Assembly: GCF_902712855.1 (NCBI RefSeq)
Contig: NZ_LR743507.1
Location: forward strand, 1,474,001-1,538,000
Length of the DNA: 64,000 nucleotides
Source: Variovorax paradoxus
GTDB taxonomy: Bacteria; Pseudomonadota; Gammaproteobacteria; Burkholderiales; Burkholderiaceae_C
Direction of reading: 5' to 3'
Shown: in pieces, positions 56,963-64,000 of the stretch
How the letters are laid out: each line of letters starts with the position of its first letter
Position numbering within the stretch: the first letter of the stretch is position 1
The notes under the pieces: generated by a model
What the model was told of the DNA's origin: nothing
Databases searched by the model: none
What the model saw: the letters and a program-made list of their open reading frames with translations, nothing else
Program-made: the position numbers and the translations under genes

Positions 56963-58528
56963 ATGCCAACGATTGAAAGGCTGGTGCTGTCGAATTTCAA
57001 GAAGTTCGACAGCTTGGAACTCGAGTTTGATCGGGAGCTAAACCTCCTCATTGGGGACAACGAGGCGGGGAAAAGCTCAGTGCTGCTGGCGCTGGAACTT
57101 GTGATGAGCGGAAGTCGCAGCAGGGTCGAAACCATCGGAATCGAGACGCTACTGAATGCCGACGCTGTCAGGGCATTTCAGGCAGGGCCATGTACCGTAG
57201 ACCGGCTACCGAAACTGTTCGTAGAGGTCTACCTCTCGGCCGACAAAAAACCTGGCTTGAATGGAAAGAACAACTCTAAAGTTCTCGAGCGTGACGGGCT
57301 GCGCATGTCATTTGAGCCGATTCTCGACTTCAGCAAGGACATCGCGGAAGCGCTGAAGGAAGACCCGGCCAACTTCCCCTTCGAGTACTACGCAGCCCAG
57401 TTCTATACGTTTGGAGGCGAGGCGTACTCCAGCGTCAAGAGGCACGTCCGGCACCTGGCAATCGATAGCTCCAGAATCGACAGCGACTATGCAGCGAGGG
57501 AGTACACGCGGTCGGTGTTCGCGATGCACGCGAACGTGGGGAGCCGCAGCAGGCTCGAGAACGCCTATCGACAAAGCAAGGGCGAATTCAAGAATGCCCA
57601 ACTGAGGGATCTGAACGACTTGCTGGTGGACTACAAATTTGGCGTGCGCACGAGCGCTAAAGCCAACCTGGAGTCCGACTTGGTCATCACCGAAGACGAG
57701 ATCCCCATTGAGAGTAAGGGTAAGGGGCGGCAGTGCTTCATCAAGACCGAGTTCGCGCTGAGCAAGAAGGGCGTCAAAAGTGGGCTGGACGTCCTGCTCT
57801 TGGAGGAACCTGAAAACCACCTGAGCCACGCGACGATGCATCAACTCATCGAGCGAATCGCTCAGTCGGTGAACAAGCAACTGTTCATCGCGACTCATAG
57901 CAGCCTGATCTCCGCGCGACTTGACCTGCGCAAAGCCATCCTTCTTGGAAAGCGAGGTCAGCAGGCGCGGCTCAACAAACTCCCATCTGACACCGCGAAA
58001 TTCTTCATGAAGGCGCCTGATAACAACGTCCTTGAGTTTGCGCTCTCGAAAAAGGTGATCCTCGTGGAGGGCGATGCCGAGTTCATCCTCCTGGATGCGC
58101 TCTATCAAAAGCACTCAGGGTCTACATTGAAGAAAGACAGTGTCCACGTCATCTCAGTGGGCGGTACGAGCTTCAAGCGCTACCTAGACCTTGCCAAGCT
58201 GCTGGGCGTGCGCACTGCGGTCATTCGCGACAACGATGGCGACTACCAGAAGAACTGTGTCGACAACTACGCAGAGCATGCGATGCCGCATGCCAAAGTT
58301 TTTGCAGACGCCGACTCCAAGCAGCGCACGACCTTCGAGATTTGTCTGTACGAAGATAACAAGGCAGTTTGCGACGAGGTCTTCCGCACGCCAAAGCGTA
58401 AGCTTGAACCGTTGGCGTACATGCTCGCCAACAAGGCTGACGCGGCGTTTGACCTCCTGCTGGCGAAGGAAACTGAACTGGTGGCCCCTCGGTACATTCA
58501 GGAGGCCATCAAGTGGATAAACGAGTAG
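56963..58528 (+). CDS. OLD-family ATP-dependent endonuclease (GajA-like)
   Basis: A 521-residue protein combining an ABC/SMC-type ATPase and a TOPRIM nuclease. Walker A is LLIGDNEAGKSS (residues 29-39). The Walker B/signature region is near residue 280 (LLLEEPENHLSHATMHQLIERI, then LFIATHSSL). The TOPRIM Glu is in ILVEGDAEFILLDALY (about 367) and the acidic pair in VIRDNDGDYQKN (about 420). This order matches OLD class 2 and GajA of Gabija, which nicks DNA when nucleotides fall during phage infection. ATG at 56963 follows GGGAGCGAGG and gives the usual start (PTIERLVLSNFKKFDSLEL). It overlaps the helicase gene by 16 bases, so they are co-translated. Confidence 0.82.
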   Translation: MPTIERLVLSNFKKFDSLELEFDRELNLLIGDNEAGKSSVLLALELVMSGSRSRVETIGIETLLNADAVRAFQAGPCTVDRLPKLFVEVYLSADKKPGLNGKNNSKVLERDGLRMSFEPILDFSKDIAEALKEDPANFPFEYYAAQFYTFGGEAYSSVKRHVRHLAIDSSRIDSDYAAREYTRSVFAMHANVGSRSRLENAYRQSKGEFKNAQLRDLNDLLVDYKFGVRTSAKANLESDLVITEDEIPIESKGKGRQCFIKTEFALSKKGVKSGLDVLLLEEPENHLSHATMHQLIERIAQSVNKQLFIATHSSLISARLDLRKAILLGKRGQQARLNKLPSDTAKFFMKAPDNNVLEFALSKKVILVEGDAEFILLDALYQKHSGSTLKKDSVHVISVGGTSFKRYLDLAKLLGVRTAVIRDNDGDYQKNCVDNYAEHAMPHAKVFADADSKQRTTFEICLYEDNKAVCDEVFRTPKRKLEPLAYMLANKADAAFDLLLAKETELVAPRYIQEAIKWINE

Positions 58529-59574
58529 TCTTCGCGGTCGCAGGCTCAGGGAAGACAACCCGCCTGATCAATGAGCTGGATCTTGTGAAGCGGGTCTTGC
58601 TCATCACCTACACCGAGAGCAACTGCGAAGAGATTCGTCGCCGCGTCCTTGTGAAGTTCGGGTATCTCCCGGACAACATCACCGTCTGCACCTACTTCAC
58701 ATTCTTGAACTCGTTCTGCTATCGGCCCTTGCTTCTGATGAAGATGCAGACCATGGGAATTTCGTTCGATAGGCCGAGCGAGTACTCATCGCGCCAGAAG
58801 CTCCAAAGCCGTGACCGGTACGTCACAACAGGCGGCCGCATCTACCACGCGAGAATGGCGAAGGTCTTGGATGTGCATGGTTGCATCCCGACCCTCCAGC
58901 GTCGACTGGAGCGCTACTACGACAAAGTCTGCATTGACGAGGTTCAGGATTTCGGCGGACATGACTTCAATCTGCTCAAGCAGATCGCACAGGCCAACGT
59001 CGAGATTCTGTTAGTCGGTGACTTCTATCAGCACACGTACTCCACCAGCGCTGATGGCGCAGTCAACAAAGGGCTGCACGACAGCTATGACCGCTTCAAA
59101 GATGCCTTGCGATCTGCCGGTTTGATTGTTGATACGACATCCTTGCTCAAGAGCCACCGCTGCAGTTCCTCGGTGTGCTCGTTCATCCGAGACAAGATCG
59201 GGGTGGATATCTATTCGCACTCGGATCGCACCACCCAAGTCTCAGTCGTCAACGAACCATCACTGGCGGCAGAGCTTCACGCTGCTGCAGGCACGATTAA
59301 GCTGTTTTATCAAGAGCACGGACGGTACGGCTGCTACTCGCAGACTTGGGGCGACTCAAAAGGGCGCGACCACTATGAGGATGTCTGCGTCGTCCTGAAC
59401 GCCGAATCTTGGAAGCACTTCACGGCAGGTACTCTGGCCGAGATGGCTGCGACCTCGCGGAACAAGCTGTACGTTGCGTGCTCGCGTGCGCGCGGCGACC
59501 TCTATGTGATGCCAGACACGATGCTGAAAGCGTTCAAAAAAGCCCGGGACGTTCGTCACGTCGCGTCCGCTTGA
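58513..59574 (+). CDS. Compact UvrD/Rep-like helicase (GajB-like)
   Basis: A 353-residue superfamily 1 helicase-like protein. Motif I FAVAGSGKTT (7-16), Ia LITYTESNCEEIRRR, II VCIDEVQDFGG (139-149), III LLVGDFYQHTY (166-176), IV-like SLLKSHRCSSSV with Arg, and VI YVACSRARGDLYV (320-332). All ATPase motifs are present, but the length is far below UvrD (about 720) and below the best-known GajB (about 490), so the 1B and 2B domains must be small or absent. It overlaps the OLD gene (16 bases) and forms a Gabija-like pair with it. An ATPase that consumes or senses nucleotide is more likely than a processive helicase; that is inferred. Confidence 0.8.
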   Translation: MDKRVVFAVAGSGKTTRLINELDLVKRVLLITYTESNCEEIRRRVLVKFGYLPDNITVCTYFTFLNSFCYRPLLLMKMQTMGISFDRPSEYSSRQKLQSRDRYVTTGGRIYHARMAKVLDVHGCIPTLQRRLERYYDKVCIDEVQDFGGHDFNLLKQIAQANVEILLVGDFYQHTYSTSADGAVNKGLHDSYDRFKDALRSAGLIVDTTSLLKSHRCSSSVCSFIRDKIGVDIYSHSDRTTQVSVVNEPSLAAELHAAAGTIKLFYQEHGRYGCYSQTWGDSKGRDHYEDVCVVLNAESWKHFTAGTLAEMAATSRNKLYVACSRARGDLYVMPDTMLKAFKKARDVRHVASA

Positions 59575-59679
59575 ACATCTTGACCGCGCGGCCTCAGCCC
59601 TTCCGTTCGGCATGGCATGGCAGGTCGGCGATGAACTGCTTCGAGCGGGCCGCGCAACTGGCAGCCCGCAGACCGGCCC

Positions 59680-59949
59680 CTAACCGCCAGCCTCAGGCCC
59701 GCAATGCCGCGCCTTCTCACTCACCTGAAACAACTCCCCAGCCTTGCGCGCCATCTCAGCCGCAAGCCAAAGCAGATTGTTCAGTTGCCGAGGCCCATCC
59801 CCGCTGCACCAGTCGATCTCTTCCCCGTGGCAGACCCACAGAAGAGCTTCGAGCTGAGTAAGGGTGTTTTCAAGAAGATCCGCCGCGTCCTGGGCGTTGT
59901 CTTCGGAAGCGACCGGCGTAGTTGGCCGGGCTATAGTCTTGGTAGCCAT
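59680..59949 (-). CDS. Small hypothetical protein, 89 residues
   Basis: A small protein, not recognised. It begins MATKTIARPTTPVASEDNAQ and has a helical core (AADLLENTLTQLEALLWVCHG and RQLNNLLWLAAEMARKAGELF). An AAAGGA ribosome site at the right distance (on the reverse strand, 59961 region) supports the ATG at 59949. The leucine-rich, amphipathic helices resemble small regulatory or immunity-like proteins, but there is no firm family match. It is convergent with the helicase gene, 105 bases away, in the accessory block. It could be part of the defence locus or a leftover of the same insertion. Confidence 0.55.
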   Translation of the reverse strand: MATKTIARPTTPVASEDNAQDAADLLENTLTQLEALLWVCHGEEIDWCSGDGPRQLNNLLWLAAEMARKAGELFQVSEKARHCGPEAGG

Positions 59950-60322
59950 TTTTGTGCGGTCCTTTCGGGGGTAGTGCACGAACTTGGTTAGACGGCCGGG
60001 GTGCTCGTAACACCTCGGCCGTCGCCTTTTGATACCTCGCATTCGCATCGCTGCTTTCGCACCGACAACCTGCCGCGAGGCAAGCAGCCTTCAAACATTC
60101 AGTGGTTGTGTGTGTTGCGCCTTCCTTGTTCCCTTGTTGGGGTATCGAGTGACAGGGGCATCACTTTAGATACGCGCGCGGCGACGTGGCCGCTTCATGC
60201 AGCACGAAGTTGCGGCAACCGCCAACAAATGCACCTTCCGCAAGGCGCCGCGCGCTGGCATCGTGAGCCCGGCCGTGCCGGTTCACATCAGCCCCGAACG
60301 CTCAAGCCGATGGGGTGCCTTG
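59950..60322. other. No gene seen
   Basis: About 370 bases without a recognised gene between the small protein and the second target repeat. Open frames in it are short and have no recognised motif. The composition returns to high GC toward 60300. Confidence 0.5.
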
Positions 60323-60369
60323 CGTAGCGAAATAGAGGGGAAGGAGGCCGCAGGCCGGGGGACATTCGC
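60323..60369 (-). repeat. Intact relative of the IS110 target repeat
   Basis: Read on the reverse strand it gives GCGAATGTCCCCCGGCC, TGCGGCCTCC, TTCCCCTC and TATTTCGCTACG. It matches the interior of the interrupted repeat at 55195-56519 (GCGAATGTCCCCCGGCCTT, CGGCCTCC, TATTTCGCTGCG) with a small indel where IS110 has inserted. It marks the right border of the accessory block. Confidence 0.8.
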
Positions 60370-60421
60370 TTCGCCGCGCATCACGTCGGCGTGAGCGCCC
60401 CCGGCGAAGAGAAGAAGGAAC

Positions 60422-61393
60422 TCAGTCCATCCAGGACCGGGCCCGGTCCAGATGCTCGCGGCACTCGCGCACCATGCGTTCCAGCAGTTCCGCGCAGGTC
60501 GGAATGTCGTCGATCAGCCCGATGCACTGGCCGGCCGAGACCACGCCGTTCTGCACCTCGCCAGACTCCAGCGCCGCACGTCCGCGCGCGCCGGCCACCA
60601 GCGGGCGCACGTCCTCGAACTCGCAGCCGCCCGGCCGGTTCTCGGTGGCCACCACTTCTTCGGAGACGGCGTTGCGGAACACGCGCGCCGTGTTGTGCAT
60701 GGTGCGGAACATCAGCTTGGTGTCGCGCTCGGTCGCATCGACCAGCGCCTGCTTGATGTTGTCGTGGATCGGCGCTTCCTTGGTCACGCAGAAGCGCGTG
60801 CCCATGTTGATGCCTTCTGCGCCCAGTGCCAGCGCTGCCGCCATGCCGCGCCCGTCGGCGATGCCGCCCGACGCGATGATCGGAATGCGCAGCTTGCGCG
60901 CCGCCACCGGCAGCAGCACGAGGCCGGGCACGTCGTCCTCGCCCGGATGGCCCGCGCACTCGAAGCCGTCCACCGACACCGCATCGACGCCGTTGCGCTC
61001 GGCCGAGAGCGCATGGCGCACCGAGGTGCACTTGTGGACGATCTTCACGCCATGCTCCTTCAGCGCTGCGATGAAGTCCTTCGGGCTGTTGCCCGCGGTC
61101 TCGACGATCTTCACGCCGCTGTCGATGATGGCCTGCACGTACTCCGCATAGGGCGGCGGCTTCACGGCCGGCAGGATCGTGAGGTTCACGCCGAAGGGCT
61201 TGTCGGTCATCGTGCGCGTGCGCTCGATCTCGCGGCGCAGGTCGTCGGGCGTGGGCTGCGTGAGCGCGGTGACGATGCCGAGGCCCCCGGCGTTCGACAC
61301 GGCCGAGGCCAGCTCGGCGCGGCCCACCCATTGCATGCCGCCCTGGATGATCGGGTAGCGGATGCCCAGCAGTTCGGTGATGCGGGTCTTCAT
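60422..61393 (-). CDS. NAD(P)H-dependent flavin oxidoreductase, nitronate monooxygenase-like
   Basis: A 323-residue FMN-dependent TIM-barrel enzyme of the NMO/FabK group. It starts MKTRITELLGIRYPIIQGGMQWVGRAELASAVSNAGGLG, with GGHPGEDD-type loop (CAGHPGEDDVPGLVLL), SGGIADGRGMAAALALGAEGINMGTRF for phosphate binding and a C-terminal helix. It may oxidise nitronates or act as an enoyl reductase-like enzyme; the subclass cannot be fixed by eye. It lies 16 bases after etfA on the same strand, so it is probably co-transcribed with etfBA. Confidence 0.86.
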   Translation of the reverse strand: MKTRITELLGIRYPIIQGGMQWVGRAELASAVSNAGGLGIVTALTQPTPDDLRREIERTRTMTDKPFGVNLTILPAVKPPPYAEYVQAIIDSGVKIVETAGNSPKDFIAALKEHGVKIVHKCTSVRHALSAERNGVDAVSVDGFECAGHPGEDDVPGLVLLPVAARKLRIPIIASGGIADGRGMAAALALGAEGINMGTRFCVTKEAPIHDNIKQALVDATERDTKLMFRTMHNTARVFRNAVSEEVVATENRPGGCEFEDVRPLVAGARGRAALESGEVQNGVVSAGQCIGLIDDIPTCAELLERMVRECREHLDRARSWMD

Positions 61394-61409
61394 CGTCGCG
61401 GCCTCCCGC

Positions 61410-62342
61410 TTACAGCGCCTTCACCAGTTCCGGCACGGCCGTGAACAGGTCGGCCACGAGGCCATAGTCGGCCACCGAGAAGATCGGGGCTTCTTCGTCC
61501 TTGTTGATCGCGACGATGACCTTCGAGTCCTTCATGCCGGCCAGATGCTGGATCGCGCCCGAGATGCCTGCTGCGATGTACAGCTGGGGGGCGACGATCT
61601 TGCCGGTCTGGCCCACTTGCCAGTCGTTCGGGGCGTAGCCCGCGTCCACTGCGGCGCGGCTGGCGCCGAGGCCCGCATTGAGCTTGTCCGCCAGCGGCGT
61701 CATCACCTCGGTGAACTTCTCTGCGCTGCCCAGCGCGCGGCCACCCGACACGATGATCTTGGCGGCGGTCAGTTCGGGGCGGTCGCTCTTCGTGACTTCG
61801 CGGCCCACGAAGCTGCTCTTGCCGCTGTCGGCCACGCCTTCGGCGGTTTCGACCGTTGCGCTGCCACCGGTGGCGGCTGCGGCGTCGAAGCCGGTCGTGC
61901 GAACGGTGATCACCTTGGTGGCGTCGCTGCTCTGCACGGTGGCGATCGCATTGCCTGCGTAGATCGGGCGCTCGAAGGTGTCGGGGCTGTCGACCTTGGT
62001 GATGTCGCTGATCTGGGCCACGTCCAGCTTGGCGGCCACGCGCGGCGCGACGTTCTTGCCGTTGGCAGTCGAGGGGAACAGGATGTGGCTGTAGTTCGCG
62101 GCGATGGCGAGGACTTGCGCTGCAACGTTCTCTGCGAGGTTCTCGGCCAGGCTCGGGCTGTCGGCGGCGATGACCTTGGTCACGCCTGCGATCTGGGCGG
62201 CTGCCTTGGCCGCTTCGGCGGCATTGGCGCCAGCCACCAGCACGTGAACATCACCACCGCAAGCGAGTGCGGCAGTCACGGTGTTCAGGGTCGCCGGCTT
62301 GATGCTGGCGTGGTCGTGTTCTGCAATGACGAGTGCGGTCAT
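61410..62342 (-). CDS. etfA: Electron transfer flavoprotein alpha subunit
   Basis: A 310-residue ETF alpha subunit (FixB/EtfA). The N-terminal domain begins MTALVIAEHDHASIKPATLN. The C-terminal FAD domain has SGGRALGSAEKF, GASRAAVDAGYAPNDWQVGQTGKIVAPQLYIAAGISGAIQHLAGMKDSKVIVAINKD, the usual FAD-binding signature. With EtfB it carries electrons from acyl-CoA dehydrogenases to the quinone pool. It follows etfB after a repeat of about 100 bases. Confidence 0.95.
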   Translation of the reverse strand: MTALVIAEHDHASIKPATLNTVTAALACGGDVHVLVAGANAAEAAKAAAQIAGVTKVIAADSPSLAENLAENVAAQVLAIAANYSHILFPSTANGKNVAPRVAAKLDVAQISDITKVDSPDTFERPIYAGNAIATVQSSDATKVITVRTTGFDAAAATGGSATVETAEGVADSGKSSFVGREVTKSDRPELTAAKIIVSGGRALGSAEKFTEVMTPLADKLNAGLGASRAAVDAGYAPNDWQVGQTGKIVAPQLYIAAGISGAIQHLAGMKDSKVIVAINKDEEAPIFSVADYGLVADLFTAVPELVKAL

Positions 62343-62375
62343 TTCATTTCTCCTGTGCGGCAATTTGCGGCACGC

Positions 62376-62486
62376 TATTCAACGAGACTTTTCGGGGAAC
62401 ACCGCGGAACCGGCTTCGCCGGGCCGCAGGTGTTGCCCCCGGTTGGGGGGTGGCGTAGCGACACGAAGTGCGCGAAGCCTGGGGGC
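62376..62486 (-). repeat. ~100-bp intergenic repeat copy, inverted
   Basis: GGGGAACACCGCGGAACCGG, CTTCGCCGGGCCGCAGGTGT, TGCCCCCGGTTGGGGGGTGG and GACACGAAGTGCGCGAAGCC followed by TGGGGGC is the reverse complement of the copies at 31651, 35000 and 39567. It separates etfB and etfA. Confidence 0.8.
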
Positions 62487-62489
62487 GAG

Positions 62490-63239
62490 TCAAATGACCT
62501 TCGCTTCGTTCTTCAGTTTGTCCACCAGCGTTGCAACGTCAGGCACCTTGATGCCGGCGCCGCGCTTGGGCGGCTCCGCGACCTTCAGGGTCTTCAGGCG
62601 CGGCTTCACGTCCACGCCCAGGTCTTCCGGCTTGACCGTGTCGAGCTGCTTCTTCTTGGCCTTCATGATGTTGGGCAAGGTCACGTAGCGCGGCTCGTTC
62701 AGGCGCAGGTCGGTGGTGATGACGGCCGGCAGGCTGAGGGTGAGGGTTTCGAGGCCGCCGTCGACTTCGCGGGTGACCGTGGCCTTGTCGCCGGCGACTT
62801 CGACCTTGGAGGCGAAGGTGGCCTGGGGCAGGTCGGCGAGGGCAGCGAGCATCTGGCCGGTCTGGTTGGCGTCGTCGTCGATGGCCTGCTTGCCCAGAAT
62901 GACCAGCGAAGGCTGCTCCTTGTCGACCAGCGCCTTGAGCAGCTTGGCAACAGCGAGGGGCTGCAGCTCTTCGGTGGTCTCCACCAGGATGCCGCGGTCG
63001 GCGCCGATGGCCATCGCGGTGCGCAGGGTTTCCTGGCACTTGGCGTCGCCGCACGAGACGGCGATCACTTCCGTGACCACGCCCTTTTCCTTCAGGCGAA
63101 CCGCTTCTTCGACGGCGATCTCGTCGAACGGGTTCATGCTCATCTTCACGTTGGCAATGTCCACGCCGGTGCCGTCGCTCTTCACGCGCACCTTCACGTT
63201 GTAGTCGACGACCCGCTTCACGGGCACAAGAATCTTCAT
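62490..63239 (-). CDS. etfB: Electron transfer flavoprotein beta subunit
   Basis: A 249-residue ETF beta subunit. It begins MKILVPVKRVVDYNVKVRVK, and the signature segment VEEAVRLKEKGVVTEVIAVSCG is followed by AIGADRGILVETTEELQPLAVAKLLKALV and LVILGKQAIDDDANQTGQMLAALADLP. It ends with KKKQLDTVKPEDLGVD, as usual. It binds AMP and dimerises with EtfA. ATG at 63239 follows GAAGGAAC-type RBS. The pair probably serves the acyl-CoA dehydrogenase encoded at 25243 and others. Confidence 0.95.
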   Translation of the reverse strand: MKILVPVKRVVDYNVKVRVKSDGTGVDIANVKMSMNPFDEIAVEEAVRLKEKGVVTEVIAVSCGDAKCQETLRTAMAIGADRGILVETTEELQPLAVAKLLKALVDKEQPSLVILGKQAIDDDANQTGQMLAALADLPQATFASKVEVAGDKATVTREVDGGLETLTLSLPAVITTDLRLNEPRYVTLPNIMKAKKKQLDTVKPEDLGVDVKPRLKTLKVAEPPKRGAGIKVPDVATLVDKLKNEAKVI

Positions 63240-63286
63240 GGTTGTTCCTTCGAATGACGAATGACGAATGAAAAAAGAAAGAGGGT

Positions 63287-64000
63287 TTATTCGAGCCGCG
63301 CGCCCGACTGCTTGATCAGGCGCTCCCACACCGGGCGCTCCTGCTTCCATGCGGCAGCAAAGAGTTCGGGCGAGCTGTCCTTCAGCTCGAAGCCCATGGC
63401 TGCGATGCGCTCGCGCACGTCGGGCTGCTGCGAGGCCTTGCGCACTTCCTCGGCGATGCGGTCCACGATGGGCTTGGGCGTCTTGGCGGGCACCGCGAAG
63501 GCGAGCCAGCCGGTCACGCGGTAGGCCTCGTCCTTGAGGCCCTGCTCGGCCATGGTCGGCACGTTGGGCAGCGCGGCCATGCGGCGCTCGCCGCTCACGC
63601 CGATGGCGCGCACCTTGCCCGCGTCGATGTGCGGCTTGGCCACAAGGGCGCTCGCATAGGCCATCTGGACCTGGCCGCCGATCAGGTCCTGCATCATCGG
63701 CGCCTCGCCCTTGTAGGCGACGTGGTTCATGTCGGCCTGCTGCGTGAGGCTCATGTGCGCGCCGGCCAGGTGCGGGTAGGCGCCCACGCCATACGAACCG
63801 TATGCGACCTTGCCCTTGTTCGCGGCCACGTACTTCAGCAGTTCGGGTGCGGTCTTGGCCGGCACGCTCGGATGCACCACCAGCACCAGCGGACCCATCG
63901 CCACCTGGTAGACCAGCGTGAGGTCGCGCTGCGTGTCGTAGGGCAGCTTCTCGTAGAGGAACTCGTTGGTCAGCAGCGCGTTGCTGAGCGAGAACACGAC
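63287..64000 (-). CDS. Bug/TctC-family binding protein, N-terminus cut off by the window
   Basis: The C-terminal 237 residues of a Bug (TctC) periplasmic binding protein, open to the window end. It has VHPSVPAKTAPELLKYVAANKGKVAYGSYGVGAYPHLAGAHMS, NHVAYKGEAPMMQDLIGGQVQMAYAS, GVSGERRMAALPNVPTMAEQGL and VPAKTPKPIVDRIAEEVRKA, all typical. The signal peptide and first binding loop lie beyond 64000. It is 47 bases upstream of etfB on the same strand. It has no TctAB neighbours in view. Confidence 0.87.
   Translation of the reverse strand, partial: VVFSLSNALLTNEFLYEKLPYDTQRDLTLVYQVAMGPLVLVVHPSVPAKTAPELLKYVAANKGKVAYGSYGVGAYPHLAGAHMSLTQQADMNHVAYKGEAPMMQDLIGGQVQMAYASALVAKPHIDAGKVRAIGVSGERRMAALPNVPTMAEQGLKDEAYRVTGWLAFAVPAKTPKPIVDRIAEEVRKASQQPDVRERIAAMGFELKDSSPELFAAAWKQERPVWERLIKQSGARLE

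Noticed and set aside
56963..59574. PARIS (AriA/AriB) instead of Gabija
   Set aside because: In PARIS the ATPase and TOPRIM are separate proteins; here they are fused and the partner is a UvrD-like ATPase.
1..64000. CRISPR array, rRNA or tRNA genes
   Set aside because: No regularly spaced repeats and no cloverleaf or rRNA-like sequence were noticed by eye. A tRNAscan or Infernal run would be decisive.

Overview
The window is high-GC DNA with a metabolic and transport gene content typical of Burkholderiales. The mix of solo Bug/TctC binding proteins, Liv-type ABC transporters, TRAP transporters and SDR enzymes, plus an intergenic repeat of about 100 bp present in full or in part at least six times, suggests a soil Comamonadaceae member, most likely Variovorax or a close relative. 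The genus is inferred from style and gene content, not from a marker gene.

Layout. 1-7583: a truncated DMT exporter, then a divergent sugar-acid cluster (Ldh-type dehydrogenase, SMP-30 lactonase, UxaA-type dehydratase and GntR regulator leftward; two SDRs and an FAH-family hydrolase rightward). It reads as an oxidative diketo-hydrolase route for a sugar or deoxysugar. 7594-22556: a UTRA-GntR regulator followed by a same-strand, mostly ATGA-overlapping operon of a complete Liv ABC transporter, a Bug binding protein, an aconitase-type two-subunit dehydratase, HyuB/HyuA, an isochorismatase-fold protein that lacks the nucleophilic cysteine, a KstD/FrdA-like flavoprotein and an isocitrate-lyase/PEP-mutase-family lyase. 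This looks like one complete uptake and degradation pathway of unknown substrate. 22571-24370: a LysR/SDR divergent pair. 24447-35913: TetR-headed fatty-acid beta-oxidation genes (acyl-CoA dehydrogenase, FadN-like, thiolase, thioesterase, enoyl-CoA hydratase and others), with a DUF559 nuclease gene bounded by inverted palindromic repeats between the FadN-like and thiolase genes. 35952-43468: a Tat-exported binding protein, an acyl-CoA thioesterase, an Atm1-type ABC exporter, a 2-hydroxyacid dehydrogenase, an amidase and a HypT-like LysR. 43480-48537: aspA with a terminator in its leader, then gltIJKL, an aspartate/glutamate uptake and deamination unit. 48557-55017: nucleoside hydrolase, dienelactone hydrolase, tautomerase, GlxA-type regulator and a TRAP transporter.

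55195-60369 is an accessory island. It holds a complete IS110-family element whose left end contains a readable bridge RNA. Target and donor guide segments can be matched base by base to the flanks and ends of the element, and the element has landed inside a palindromic repeat. Next to it is a two-gene Gabija-like defence system (OLD-type ATPase/TOPRIM nuclease plus compact UvrD-like helicase), then a small unknown gene and a second relative of the target repeat. 60422-64000 returns to core metabolism: nitronate monooxygenase-like protein, EtfA, EtfB and a truncated Bug protein.

The most interesting items are the self-consistent IS110 bridge RNA and its junction promoter, the unassigned catabolic operon at 8450-22556, the DUF559 cassette with its inverted repeats, and the Gabija-like pair. 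All functional statements come from reading motifs and context; no database search was possible.
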